Of a stretch of DNA of 64,000 nucleotides, positions 35,134 through 46,001 are shown one piece after another (the first letter of the stretch is position 1; each line of letters opens with the position of its first letter). The stretch covers positions 2,895,499 through 2,959,498 of the forward strand of contig SCFE01000007.1 in the NCBI GenBank assembly GCA_004352715.1, read 5' to 3'. Origin of the DNA: Hofstenia miamia. Lineage: Eukaryota; Xenacoelomorpha; Acoela. Position numbers and translations under genes: made by a program. The notes under the pieces were generated by a model, which worked only from the letters and a program-made list of their open reading frames with translations, made no database searches and had not been told where the DNA came from.

Positions 35134-35484
35134 GAAACTTCTTGCTATCACTATTTCATTTTTTGCAACTTTCTTGCCGTTTGATAAGCAATAACTAAAG
35201 CAGGTGATATGCTTTTTATTGATAAAATTATTGGGAACAGGCAACAGCAATAACTTGTTCACAATTCGAAGCTACCGCACCAGCAATATAGCGGCTGACT
35301 AGGGCTGCTAAATCTAAAACCCATGACATTTTTCGAATGTAATCTTCTGCTACATAGCTGGAACTAGGCAAAATATTGAGTTATTGTAAATTGTAATGTC
35401 ACTGAGTTGACCGAACAAGGTTAAGAATTTTTCGAAGTCAGAGATGCAGCTGTCTAAATACGGTGAGAACATACAGCTTTATTT

Positions 35485-36828
35485 ACAGGGGTGTAGTGGG
35501 GTGGGGGCCCGGCCCCTATTGTTAAAGTTTTGATGCTAGGCGTGGGGCCTATGAGGCTCATCTTATTTCATTCAGACTTTTTCGTTTGATTTTTTAGCAA
35601 TTCACTACCTATGCAAGAAAGTTGCTGGCTACCAAGTGGCGAACTGATCTATCAAGTGGTCATGTAAACCACAGCCTGGAACTCACAATTCACGATATTA
35701 TTAATCTAATCAATGCAACGTTTTACCTGAAATCATTACGTGAAAAGATTCACACTGTCTACCCCCAATGACAAAATTAGAAGAGAAGTACAAAAGATAT
35801 CTAAGGATTTTGTTATACAGTTTAGAAAAATTGGTTGGGTGATCGATATACAGTAGACCCTCCTTAATAAATCTACGTTAGGACCAGGCTATTTTGGATT
35901 TTTTACACTAGAACAGAAACTACTTGAGAATAAATTTACATCTGTTTCAAATGCGAAAATTATGGAATAGAAACCAAATTTCTACAAATAGCAAATTTAA
36001 TGAGATAATTGGAAGTATATGTACCTGCTAGTTGTTTTGTTGAATGAATAATGAAGCAAACATAAAATGCTTTAGTGGTCATTTTGATCTATCGTCGCTT
36101 TTCTAGTGCTATCCAAGCGGTTTAATAACTGAGAGAAAAATGACAAACTCTAAAAGGTATACCTATTGCTAAGCAATTTATAGAAATGTGAAAAAATGAT
36201 TTGTTTTGGCAGATGATGAATTTATCAAGATTGCTTGCTTTCTAGGGCACTTTTCCCGTAATTCACAGCTGATGTTCTCTTTGAAATCAACAAAGGCGTC
36301 CATTTTTCTGTATCCTAGACTTGAGACCACTATTCCTATCAAACAAAACAATGTAGCATTTCCGCAGCTGTTGGAGGCTCAGGAGTACTTACTTTTACAT
36401 CACTATCTTCGTCAAGGTCGATTTCCTCTCTCTCGGCATCCACAATTTCGTGGACCAGCTCATAAGTATATCTTCTTCATTCACCTCCGTAACTATTACA
36501 TCACCAACTAGAAAAGCACTCGCAGAGCGCTGCTCCGCCACGCAGCTTGTGTCCCCCGGATCAGCACCAAAATTTAATGGATTCCTCCTTGGGCGGAGAC
36601 GCACCTCTGATGAAAATTTGAGGTCAATCCACTTATTACTTTTTCCGTGAAGTTGCTAACAGACAAACAGACAAACAAACCAACACTACCAAAAACATAA
36701 CTTCCTTGGCGGAGGTAATTAAATTCGATTCTTCATTGACTAGTTCCGCCCCATTTTACGACGGATATGATATCCCAAATTTTTGGTTTATTAAGGCCCC
36801 ATTGTTAACAAAATAGGACTACACCACT
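35485..36828. mobile_element. 1.3-kb element with 8-bp target duplication
   Basis: Left end ACAGGGGTGTAGTGGGG, right end GGACTACACCACT. The direct repeats CTTTATTT at 35477-35484 and 36829-36836 are exact. The imperfect inverted ends share GGTGTAGT. Inside, 36490-36720 is GC-richer, with an ACAGACAAACA run and a CTTGGCGGAGGTAATT end, resembling a different repeat inserted within. Frames at 36206-36511 and 36395-36604 overlap on opposite strands and are not supported as genes. Confidence 0.65.
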
Positions 36829-36839
36829 CTTTATTTGGT

Positions 36840-38000
36840 ATAGTTTTGGTATGTAGTTGAAAAATGGAAAATTCTTAAAGCTTTTGTAAGACTCTTTTCA
36901 CAAACATAGTCACACAAGAACAACTAAATTGTCCCTGGGTTGTCATTGAACCACATCAAAACGCATAGAATAATAGAAACGTTCTTTTAATAGATTTTAT
37001 GTTATGTACGATTACGCAATTTGCAATGACTGATCTAATGTCAATACAATGAACACAAAGTGTTGTTTCTTGGAAACTTGTGAATAAGTTCATGTTTTTC
37101 GAAACTTTTTGTATTTTAAAATTGCGAAATAACAGTACGCAAATAATTTTTCAATTTGAAGTTACCGTTTTTAACGTTATGATAATAATAAATATCTATT
37201 ATGTAAATATCAAGGTACATAATAACACTTTGGTAAATATGCAAACTCCCTGTTTCTTTATTCTCTTAAGAGTTATCCAAGCAGGCATTCTGTTCAAATT
37301 CATATCCCTGTAAATCAGGAGCGTGGTTAGGATTTCTAAAACGAAAGGGGGCTGAAACCCATTTTCACGGAAAAAGATTTTAATCAAAAAGTTATTTTAA
37401 CAAAAGTTAATTTATACAAAATGCAATCGTTTGTTTTTAGCAGCAAATCGATTGATGACATTTTGAATTGAAGTGAAATATTTTCAATTTTGAGGAAAAG
37501 AGAACATTTCAATTATTTGTTCACAGCTGGCCCGAAAAGCTGCCCCTTAAATGCGCCATTTCTACAAATATCTTTCTGAGATTTCACTTGGAAATCTCAC
37601 TAATTTTAATTCGTTTGGGATAAACTGCATATATTTAGAATGATATAATATGGCGCAATTTAGAAAATGATCATTATCTAATAAAATTTATTGGCATTTT
37701 AGAATAAACAGCTACATTGGTTGTAAATCTTGCGAATTCAATGTGCTTTGCGTACGACTTAATGCAGGGCATTTTATAAGATCTTTTTAATGGAAAACCA
37801 AATATAGAAAAGGACTAAGTTAAAACATTTTGAAAATAAAACAAAACAATGCAATTTTGTTTTTGTTACGTATTTTAAAAGTTTTTGCTGTAAGTCTATG
37901 ATGCATTGTACGAAGAAGTGCACAAAGTTCTCTGCTGCATGCATTGATGTTGTAATGCAATATAAAAGTCATTTTTAACCCTTGTGTTCACTGTGCGTAA
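36840..38000. other. Unassigned sequence
   Basis: A single MITE-like end (CAGGAGCGTGGTTAGGAT near 37317) with GGGGGCT and a CTGGCCCGAAAAGCTGCCCC patch at about 37520, perhaps a worn hAT-type element of about 200 bp. Nothing else recognised. Confidence 0.3.
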
Positions 38001-38280
38001 ATAGTGACTCAATAGATTGGAAATCAGAGTATATGTCACAAATGATAAGCGTCCCGCAAACACAAATTAAACAACTTAAAATCTGCAAGAAATTGTATTG
38101 AATAGGCTCAAGACCATTAACTTACAAACAAGAATCTAGACATTCTTCAAAAGATATGCGTACGGTACAAAGTGACGATCACAATGATATTAAGAACAAG
38201 ATTTACATGAACTTGAAAAGTCTTCCAAATCTAGTGAAAAAATTAAATCTGATCGATTAAAGTTGATCAAATTTTTTATT

Positions 38281-40250
38281 TCATTGGTGTTACTTCGCAT
38301 GTTACGCAATTCTAATATGTGATTACAATGGTTGTAAATTCAGGCCTACTATCGAGGCATACGAACAATATATTTCGTCTATTTATAATGAATTTATTAA
38401 AGTTTACAGCAAGATTGAAAGACGGATACATGCATTTAGTAATTTCAATTTTCCTGATATGAATCCTTCAAAATGTCTATCTCCAAATAACACCTGCCAA
38501 TAATTATCGAACTTAATAATTATTGATACAAATGTAGATTATAAAGATAAAATATTTAGTAATCAACCCTAAATGGAAAGGAACGTGAGATTGAAAAGGG
38601 TATTTTGAAGAAACGCTACAATCAAATTTAAAGTGGAGTTGATTCTAAACGATTGCGGGTCAAAAATTTAGAGCTATATGTGGATAGCTAATTAGTCAGT
38701 CTAGATTGACTTATGCTTCTGAGTATTGATGTCATTCTATTCTATACCAATATTAGATCTATGAAATCCTTGAAAAAACGCTTAGAACATTTAAATTTTT
38801 AACATTTATATGATGTATCAGTGTATCGGTGTATCACCGAAACCTGGCTCTGTAAAAATGAATTAATGCATTATTTCCTGCCTCTCAATACATTGTTGTT
38901 GACTCAAGCCATAGAGATGAATTTGCACATGGAGGGTGTTTAATACTTTTCAAGTCCTGTTTTAAATTTTGTACTTTTAGTAACTGCTCTAAAGTTGACG
39001 TCGCATGTCACGCAATTCTAATAAGTGATTACAATATGTCGTTAGTGTATTGTGTATATAGATAAATTCAGACCTACTATTTGAGGCATACGAAGAATAT
39101 ATTTCGTCTATTTATAATGAATTTATTAAAGTTTACAGCAACATTGAAAGACGGATATATGTATTTGGTAATTTCAATTTTTCTGATATGAATCCTTCAA
39201 AATGTCTATCTCCAAATAATTATGATCAAGACATCCTGGACTTTAGTTCTATGAATCTCTTTAATATTAAATTAGCTAATAATGAAACACATATTGAAGG
39301 AAATACTCTCGATCTAGTATTTACTGTTGATGATTGTTTAACAATCAATGATTGCATCAAATGTAGATTATAAAGATAAAATATTTATTAATCACCCCTA
39401 AATGGAAAGGAACGTGAGATTGAAAAGGGTATTTTGAAGAAACGCTACAATCAAATTTAAAGTGGAGTTGATTCTAAACGATTTCGGGTCAAAAATTTAG
39501 AGCTATATGTGGATAGCTAATTAGTCAGTCTAGATTGACTTATGCTTCTGAGTATTGATGTCATTCTATTCTATACCAATATTAGATCTATGAAATCCTT
39601 GAAAAAACGCTTAGAACATTTAAATTTTTAACATTTATATGATGTATCAGTGTATCGGTGTATCACCGAAACCTGGCTCTGTAAAAATGAATTAATGCAT
39701 TATTTCCTGCCTCTCAATACATTGTTGTTGACTCAAGCCATAGAGATGAATTTGCACATGGAGGGTGTTTAATACTTTTCAAGTCCTGTTTTAAATTTTG
39801 TACTTTTAGTAACTGCTCTAAAGTTGACGTCGCATGTCACGCAATTCTAATAAGTGATTACAATATGTCGTTAGTGTATTGTGTATATAGATAAATTCAG
39901 ACCTACTATTTGAGGCATACGAAGAATATATTTCGTCTATTTATAATGAATTTATTAAAGTTTACAGCAACATTGAAAGACGGATATATGTATTTGGTAA
40001 TTTCAATTTTTCTGATATGAATCCTTCAAAATGTCTATCTCCAAATAATTATGATCAAGACATCCTGGACTTTAGTTCTATGAATCTCTTTAATATTAAA
40101 TTAGCTAATAATGAAACACATATTGAAGGAAATACTCTCGATCTAGTATTTACTGTTGATGATTGTTTCACAATCAATGATTGTATCAAAAATCCAATGT
40201 ATTTTATGGATCACTACACGATTTTGTGCGCAACGAATCTCGCATTTTGA
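38281..40250 (+). pseudogene. LINE endonuclease domain, tandemly repeated (829-bp unit)
   Basis: Each unit encodes an apurinic-type endonuclease: YTNIRSMKSLKKRLEHL, ITETWL-like text (catalytic Glu), HGGCLILFKSC, then VFGNFNFSDMNPSKCLSP, GNTLDLVFTVDDC and, in the last unit only, MDHYTI (normally SDHxxI). The segment with MNPSKCL occurs at 38459, 39188 and 40017. The two later units are 829 bp apart and nearly identical, while the first lacks about 100 bp. The catalytic DFN is changed to NFN. Confidence 0.8.
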
Positions 40251-40924
40251 TAAAAATCAGTATTTAGAATTGAGAAAATGGGAACTTCTCAATTTTCGTT
40301 TTAATACTCTTCTGATGTAGACTTTTAATTTCACAATCACTTTTCTATTTTTCTATTTCGAAGATTGTTTTTGATATAGATTACTATGTGGAACAGTGGT
40401 ATGCCTACATAAGAGACCTTATATCAAATTATTGTCATAGAAAACCGTCTAAACATGCATGCTTTCCTCACACACTGTCAACTTGTTCAATAAATGTAAA
40501 AACGCACTAAAGAAAAATTTTTTACGGAATTTTAAAGATAAAAATCTGAAATTAAGTTTTGAGTTAAAAGTTCTGTTGAAATTGATAAAATCGTTTTCAT
40601 TGAGCATTTGGCAATAAGAAAGGGCATCTATTCTTGTTACCAATTTCTAAAATCACTTTTAGGTACTCACAAATCTGTTTGAATCTCATAGTTATTATGA
40701 TGCTTGTCATCTTTTCAATAATTATTTTATATCAGTTTACGAGTTTAAAAATGAAATTTCATCCCACTTTAATCCAAGTGTTTATAACGAAATTTATTTT
40801 TTCTATTGCTAACACTGATAATCTACTGAGATCTAGCTGTATAAATGGTTGTGGATTGGATGGTATTCTTGCAAAATTCTTAAAGTATTATAGTTCATCT
40901 ATATCAGTTAATTTATAGAGTCAA

Positions 40925-42135
40925 AGCAAATTTATTGCTTAAATGTATATAAAAACTATAAACTAACACATGACAGAAATATTTACAAAACTAATTAAAT
41001 ATGCAATATTAATTAAAGGGCAGTTTTAAAAGTAATTTGACTATGCGTTGAGTTTATTATCTATGCCCAATATTGTTTGCCTACTTAATAGAAATTGTTT
41101 TATTTTTTCTTGAAGTGTTTATAGTTGTTCTCACATTTTATATCAATACTTAAATCATTCCATAAGATTGAACATTTAAAAGAGAATGAATCTTGACGAT
41201 TATTGATGCTAAAAAGTGTTTTACTTCTTTTATTGATTTTGGTGTAATTATTAAGAAAACTAAATTCATGGATAAATTTGTGAATCATACATAATTATTG
41301 GTAGTGAATAAAGTAACTCGGGGCCAATATATCATATGATGATCTTAATTGCGTTATGGATACATGTTTTTCAATATAATTAAGTGTTCTAAATGCTCAG
41401 TTAAACATTTTTGCTAATGATGAACGTTTTTGCGATGTGAGATTTTGAAAAAGAAATGCACAGTAATTAAATTGACTTAAGACAAATGAATGAATTAGTT
41501 CTACATGCGACGATTTTCCTACATGGCTCAAATGGTACAAATATTTTATTCCACATGCAATCTTTTTTAATTTGTGGGAGAAGAAATTATCGAATTGTAA
41601 GTCATTGTCTATTAATACACCTAGATAGTTTACACATTTACTTTGACTAATTTCGCTATCACAAACATTAATTTTAAAATTTTTAGTAAGCTTTTGTTGT
41701 TGTTTAGATGAAAAGATGATAAATTGAGTTTTGTCAGAATTGATTTTTAGTTTATTAAAATTGATATATGTTACGAGGTTTTCAATATCTTTTGTCAAAT
41801 GGTTATTTGCCTCAAAGGGATTTTTTGCTGTTCGTAATATACAAGTATCATCTGCGTATTGATAAATAGTTCCATTTGTCAAGGATTTTGAAATATCATT
41901 TACGTATAATGCAAATAGAATGGGTCCTAATACAGTTCCTTGGGCATACCAAGATTTTTAGTAGTATACTCTGAAAAAATGTGGTCGACTTTAACTCGTT
42001 GTTTGCGATTGCTTAATAAAATCATAATAAAGTTTATTGCACTGAAACTAAAACCTTGTCGCCTTACTTTTTGTTTTAAAATATCGAAATTCATTGAGTT
42101 AAATGCTTTACTTAAATCAAGTAAATATAACATAA
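40925..42135 (-). mobile_element. 5'-truncated LINE inserted antisense inside another LINE
   Basis: The minus-strand RT reads LYLLDLSKAFNSMNFDILKQ, KELYGTVLGPILFALYVNDI, QYADDTCILRTA, KINSDKTQFIIFSS and, nearer its 3' end, a C-terminal piece at 41100-41288. It begins abruptly inside RT at about 42133, so it is 5'-truncated. Imperfect direct repeats TCAAAGCAAAT (40921) and TCAAGCAAAT (42137) flank it, in keeping with a target duplication. The ORF pieces 41397-41882 and 41927-42133 are separated by a single break. Confidence 0.78.
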
Positions 42136-42139
42136 ATCA

Positions 42140-43320
42140 AGCAAATATAACATATTTAAAAAATGTTTATCTGATGAATATTACCCAACACGTTGGAAAA
42201 TTGCTAAAGTTATACCAATTCATAAAAAAGGCTCAAAGTCAGAAGTAATCAATTATCGGCTAATCTCAATTTTGCCAAAAATTTCGTTGATATTTGAAAA
42301 GATAATTTCTAATGAACTTATACCCATTTTTAAAACATTAACCCTCAAACAGCATGGTTTTTGCCGTAATCGATCGACCATTGCTCAATTGCTGAGTTAT
42401 CCTGTGTAAATACTTATTCTTTATGTTGCAAATATTGCCCTAGCAAGTCTATACTTCGATTCTAGCAAAGCCTTTGACTTAGTGCCGCAAGAATTACTAA
42501 TAAATAATTAAGTGACATTGGCGCAAATTTTTTGAAGCTTCTTGCAAGTTATCTCATTAATCTTAAACTAAGTCTGTAACGAGTGAAGTACCGCAAGGTT
42601 CCTGACTGGGCCGATTTTATTCTTGATCTTTATAAATGACTTACCAGACTGTTGCCTTAATACATGTTACATGTATGCCGATGATGTCAAGATTACAGAT
42701 ACATCGTTTAAGTTACTAAGTAAAGATAGACAATATTTTTGAGTGGGCAAACCGAAATAATATGAAATTCAATCCATGAAAGCTTAATGATGTCATTTCT
42801 GGAAAAAGTGATATTCCATTAAGCATTGAAAAAATTTCAGTTAAGGATCTTAAAATTATGCTTACGTCAAATATGAGCTGGTCTCTTCATATTGAAATGA
42901 AACTAAGAAACAGCTCATCAAAATTTGGTTTCATTTAACAAAACTTACTTTTTTCTACATTGCATAAATGTCTTGTATTATCGGGACTGTTATATGGATC
43001 AGTTATCTGGTATGCTAATATCAGTGAGGTTATCAAACTTGAGCTTTTTCAGAAAAAATGTATTAAATGGATTACTCGAAGGCTAGATTGTAGAAGTGAA
43101 ATTAATTTACAAATTTTACCAATATCAATGAGACTAGCTTTTGAATATTGAATATTTAATCGACTAATTACAAAATACTGATTTTAACAATGAAATATGT
43201 ATCAGTGAATATGCTTATGTAGTGCTTGCATCTCCAATTGATACAGAAACTATGGTTTGTGGTTATTGTAATTTACTATGTTGATGACAATAAATTATAT
43301 TATTATTATTATATATGTAT
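42140..43320 (+). pseudogene. CR1/Jockey-like LINE RT, 3' part (copy 2)
   Basis: Near-identical to 5060-6235: the same frameshifts and stops, the YADD at about 42677, the C-terminal frame at 42960-43151 and the ATT-repeat end. Shared inactivating changes show that one locus was copied after the element had decayed. Confidence 0.8.
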
Positions 43321-43324
43321 ATAT

Positions 43325-43706
43325 TGGCTCATGACATTTCAGGCCCAACCCAGCCCATACCCAGCATAGCCCATGGACAACCCAGCCAATTTCCATCTCT
43401 GGTTGGATTATGTACCGAGTAATGGGTCAAAATTTTGAAAACTGCCAGGTCAGAGAAATGTATTGCTTCAAGAATTTCTCCGAAATACAAGTGAAAACCT
43501 AGGCATGCATTTCCATTTAGTATGCAATCTAATATGCTATAAAAAACCTACTCTTAAATTAATGTTAATGACATTGTTTCCTGTTGGCTTTGTCAAACAC
43601 TTGCAAATACAACTCGGGTCAAAAGCTGAGTGTCTGACCCATGGGTCGGGTCATGGGTCAATTGTCTGCGGGTCGGGTTGGGTCGTGGGTCAAAATATGT
43701 GAGCCA
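43325..43706. mobile_element. GGGTC-rich non-autonomous element (copy 2)
   Basis: Near-identical to 6242-6624 and in the same position relative to the LINE end. Confidence 0.45.
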
Positions 43707-44230
43707 TTTGCCACTCTGCACAATAAAAGCATTACTATCAGATGAAGCAGTTGCAAATTCGTAATGGAATTTTATCACAATTCTTTATTCTACCGCATTT
43801 CTGGTTGACAAAAATTGAGTGTGTATTACAATAAAGCAATCACATTAATTTAATTTATGCAAACAGAATCAGCTCTCAAAAGCACTTGCTTTGAATATCA
43901 TGTTCCGTTCTTAATTAGGCCGAAGTATTGTGGAGTGACTCCGTATTTTTAACAATTAACAATTTTATATTAACAAAAACTTAATTTCAAAATCGTACAA
44001 GAATGCATTTCAAAATCTAAATGGAAAATATTGTCTAAAATAGCTAGCTTTATTTGTAGTTGCAATATGCATGCAAAATATATATTTACAAACAGACAGT
44101 TTAAAAACTACAAACTACACTGTACAATAAAAAAGATTAACTAGCCATATAAAATTTTTAGTAACATTTACAGTTTAAAATACAATTAAAAAATACTATG
44201 CTAAAATGTTTTGCCATGTATTCATTGAAA

Positions 44231-44236
44231 TTTATT
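44231..44236 (-). terminator. U3 poly(A) signal AATAAA
   Basis: Minus-strand AATAAA about 45 bases after the U3 stop, in a block identical to the U1 3' flank. Confidence 0.5.
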
Positions 44237-44279
44237 AAGAACTTCGTTATTCGGATTTATTTTCATCAAAATCCTTATA

Positions 44280-44858
44280 TTACTTTATGTTGTTCTCTAT
44301 TACTTTAACCTGAATGAACAGCGTGTCATCCAAGATGTGCCTATTATTTGGATCTAGTAGCTTGCTCAATTCATAAAATTGAGAAAGTCCATTGTCGGGG
44401 TTTGCTTCTGAATTCGGCTTTTGAAAAGATGCGCACGAATTCGATTTAAATTGAAAAACGTGATGCATTGAGGGAATGCTCGACATCAGCACAAATTTAA
44501 AAATTCCTTGAAAGGGCCACTTCAGAATTGCATCATGATCCGTTTTCAAGATGCTCACATACAATGATACATGACTATCCTTGCCTTTGTCCACTCCATG
44601 GAGGAATATTCTTAAACGCATTCTGTATCCATACCTCCCACCAACTAGGAATGTGGGAGACGAGAGTCCATTATCATTAATATTAATTTGTTCATATAGT
44701 GTTCTGAAATTTGTAATAGGCCAAATTAGTTCACCATTATCAGGTTCACTTAAATATGATGTCGAATTAAAATCTGTACTGATTCCTCTAGTAATGCCAT
44801 TCTGAAGTACACGAATAGACTTTTCAAGTTCGGAAATCTTTTTCTCCAAATTTTCACA
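44280..44858 (-). CDS. U3 MATH exon of TRAF-like gene (terminal exon)
   Basis: Terminal exon of the third paralogue, 192 codons plus TAA, beginning after a TTTAG acceptor. The coiled-coil tail (CENLEKKISELEKS) is followed by a complete TRAF MATH domain: GELIWPITNFRTLYEQ, FLVGGRYGYRMRLRIF, DAILKWPFQGIF, SCASFQKPNSEAN and HILDDTLFIQ. It is nearest to U1 over the whole exon, at roughly nine bases in ten, while its 5' half is also nearly the same as the 5' half of U4. The AATAAA at 44231-44236 on the minus strand is in the same relative place as in U1. The exon is intact, and a signalling-adaptor role is inferred from the family. Confidence 0.93.
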   Translation of the reverse strand, partial: CENLEKKISELEKSIRVLQNGITRGISTDFNSTSYLSEPDNGELIWPITNFRTLYEQININDNGLSSPTFLVGGRYGYRMRLRIFLHGVDKGKDSHVSLYVSILKTDHDAILKWPFQGIFKFVLMSSIPSMHHVFQFKSNSCASFQKPNSEANPDNGLSQFYELSKLLDPNNRHILDDTLFIQVKVIENNIK

Positions 44859-45815
44859 CTAAATAAGGATGATATATGATATCTGTTTAAAACGTAAGTA
44901 AAGAATTCCTTAAAACGATTTCTTGTGGCACCAGTGGACTTTCTGGTATAGACCAGGCTAGTTTGTTTTTGTTTTAAGATCTTATTTTATATTTGTTAAT
45001 AATTACTTGTTTTTTAACTTACATTTGTATATAAATAAACCATAGTTAGTTAATTTTACATGGAAGAATATGCGTCACTATTTCTGATTAATGACGCAAA
45101 TATCTTCTACACTAGAACATTTTTGGCAAATGAAAAAGTCCGGCAAGAAATGTGTCAAACATAGTCAATTGGTTTATGATGACAGAATAGAGAAATCTTT
45201 AGATGTTAACAAGTCTTATCTGTGCTGATCTGCCCTTACTTAGTACAGCTCTCATATTGATAGTTAAGAACTACATCATTTCACTCTATTTCAAAACGGA
45301 TTGATGGCTATTTCCCAAAAGGCTGAGATTAAGTTGTAAGGCTCACAGCTTTTATCAACTATTCAATTGTCGCTTTTAGAAAATGAGATCTTGATGGAAT
45401 TCATTTTGAAAATAAAACTCCCAAATGGAATTTTCATTTCTACGAAAAATACTAATTTGTTTAAATTACCATCATACATATATGTTTACAATTTAAATTT
45501 TACAATGTTCCTCAATAATTTTTTTCACATATATTTTTCAAAAATATTTTAGCTCTGTGTAATAGCTTCCTTCAACTGCAATGATAAATTTTACATATCG
45601 CATCATAAACACTTATGTAATTAAGTTTTCATAAAAAAGACAAGACGTCTGTTGGAATATCGTCATAACTATATCCGTAGTGGTTATCAATCTAGAACTA
45701 TTCTATAAATATTTTCTTTCAAAGTTTCCACCACTGCATATTAAAAGTTGTTCTATATGTTTAAATTTGTAGCTACGTATATAATGCTGGTTTTAAAAAT
45801 AAATTCACCAATTAC
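44859..45815 (-). other. U3 intron between coil and MATH exons
   Basis: GT/AG intron of 957 bp with no repeat recognised. A plus frame at 45367-45552 is not conserved in the other introns. Confidence 0.65.
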
Positions 45816-46001
45816 TTCATTTGCGGCTTTTAGAGCTGTTCTTTCTGAGGAATCCAACTTTGAATACATTTGAGTGAAATCATTTGTAAGCACTTCTACA
45901 CAGCCTTCCAACTTCTGAAATTCTTTTGACCATATTTTGTCAAATAGTTTGAGTTTTTGCAATGCTTCCATTGATTGTACATCATTCGTACTTTCAAGCA
46001 T
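45816..46001 (-). CDS. U3 coiled-coil exon with probable start codon
   Basis: A 186-bp exon (62 codons), shorter than the others by six to nine codons in the variable N-terminal part. It starts with ATG directly after a TTTAG acceptor, ends GAA|GTAATT, and encodes SKEFQKLEGCVEVLTNDF and then MYSKLDSSERTALKAANE. In-frame splicing to 44858 gives about 254 residues. The intron (44859-45815, 957 bp) is the shortest of the four and carries no recognisable repeat. Confidence 0.84.

Larger units (their letters stand above)
38000..43330 (+). mobile_element. CR1/Jockey-like LINE, endonuclease plus RT, with nested antisense LINE
   Basis: The plus-strand order is: possible ORF1 tail (38000-38280), AP-type endonuclease domain present in three tandem copies (38280-40250), an endonuclease-RT linker, the start of RT (GCGLDGILAKFLKYYSSS near 40847-40900), an antisense insertion (40925-42135), RT continued (from 42150) with YADD, the C-terminal region and an ATT-repeat 3' end near 43310. 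If the insertion is removed the RT halves join in frame sense (..SISVNL then KYNIFKKCLSDEYYPTCWK). Many stops; dead. Confidence 0.78.

Noticed and set aside
36206-36650. Three overlapping frames on both strands inside the 1.3-kb element
   Set aside because: Mutually overlapping, with no family motif; the higher GC content alone lengthens open frames there.
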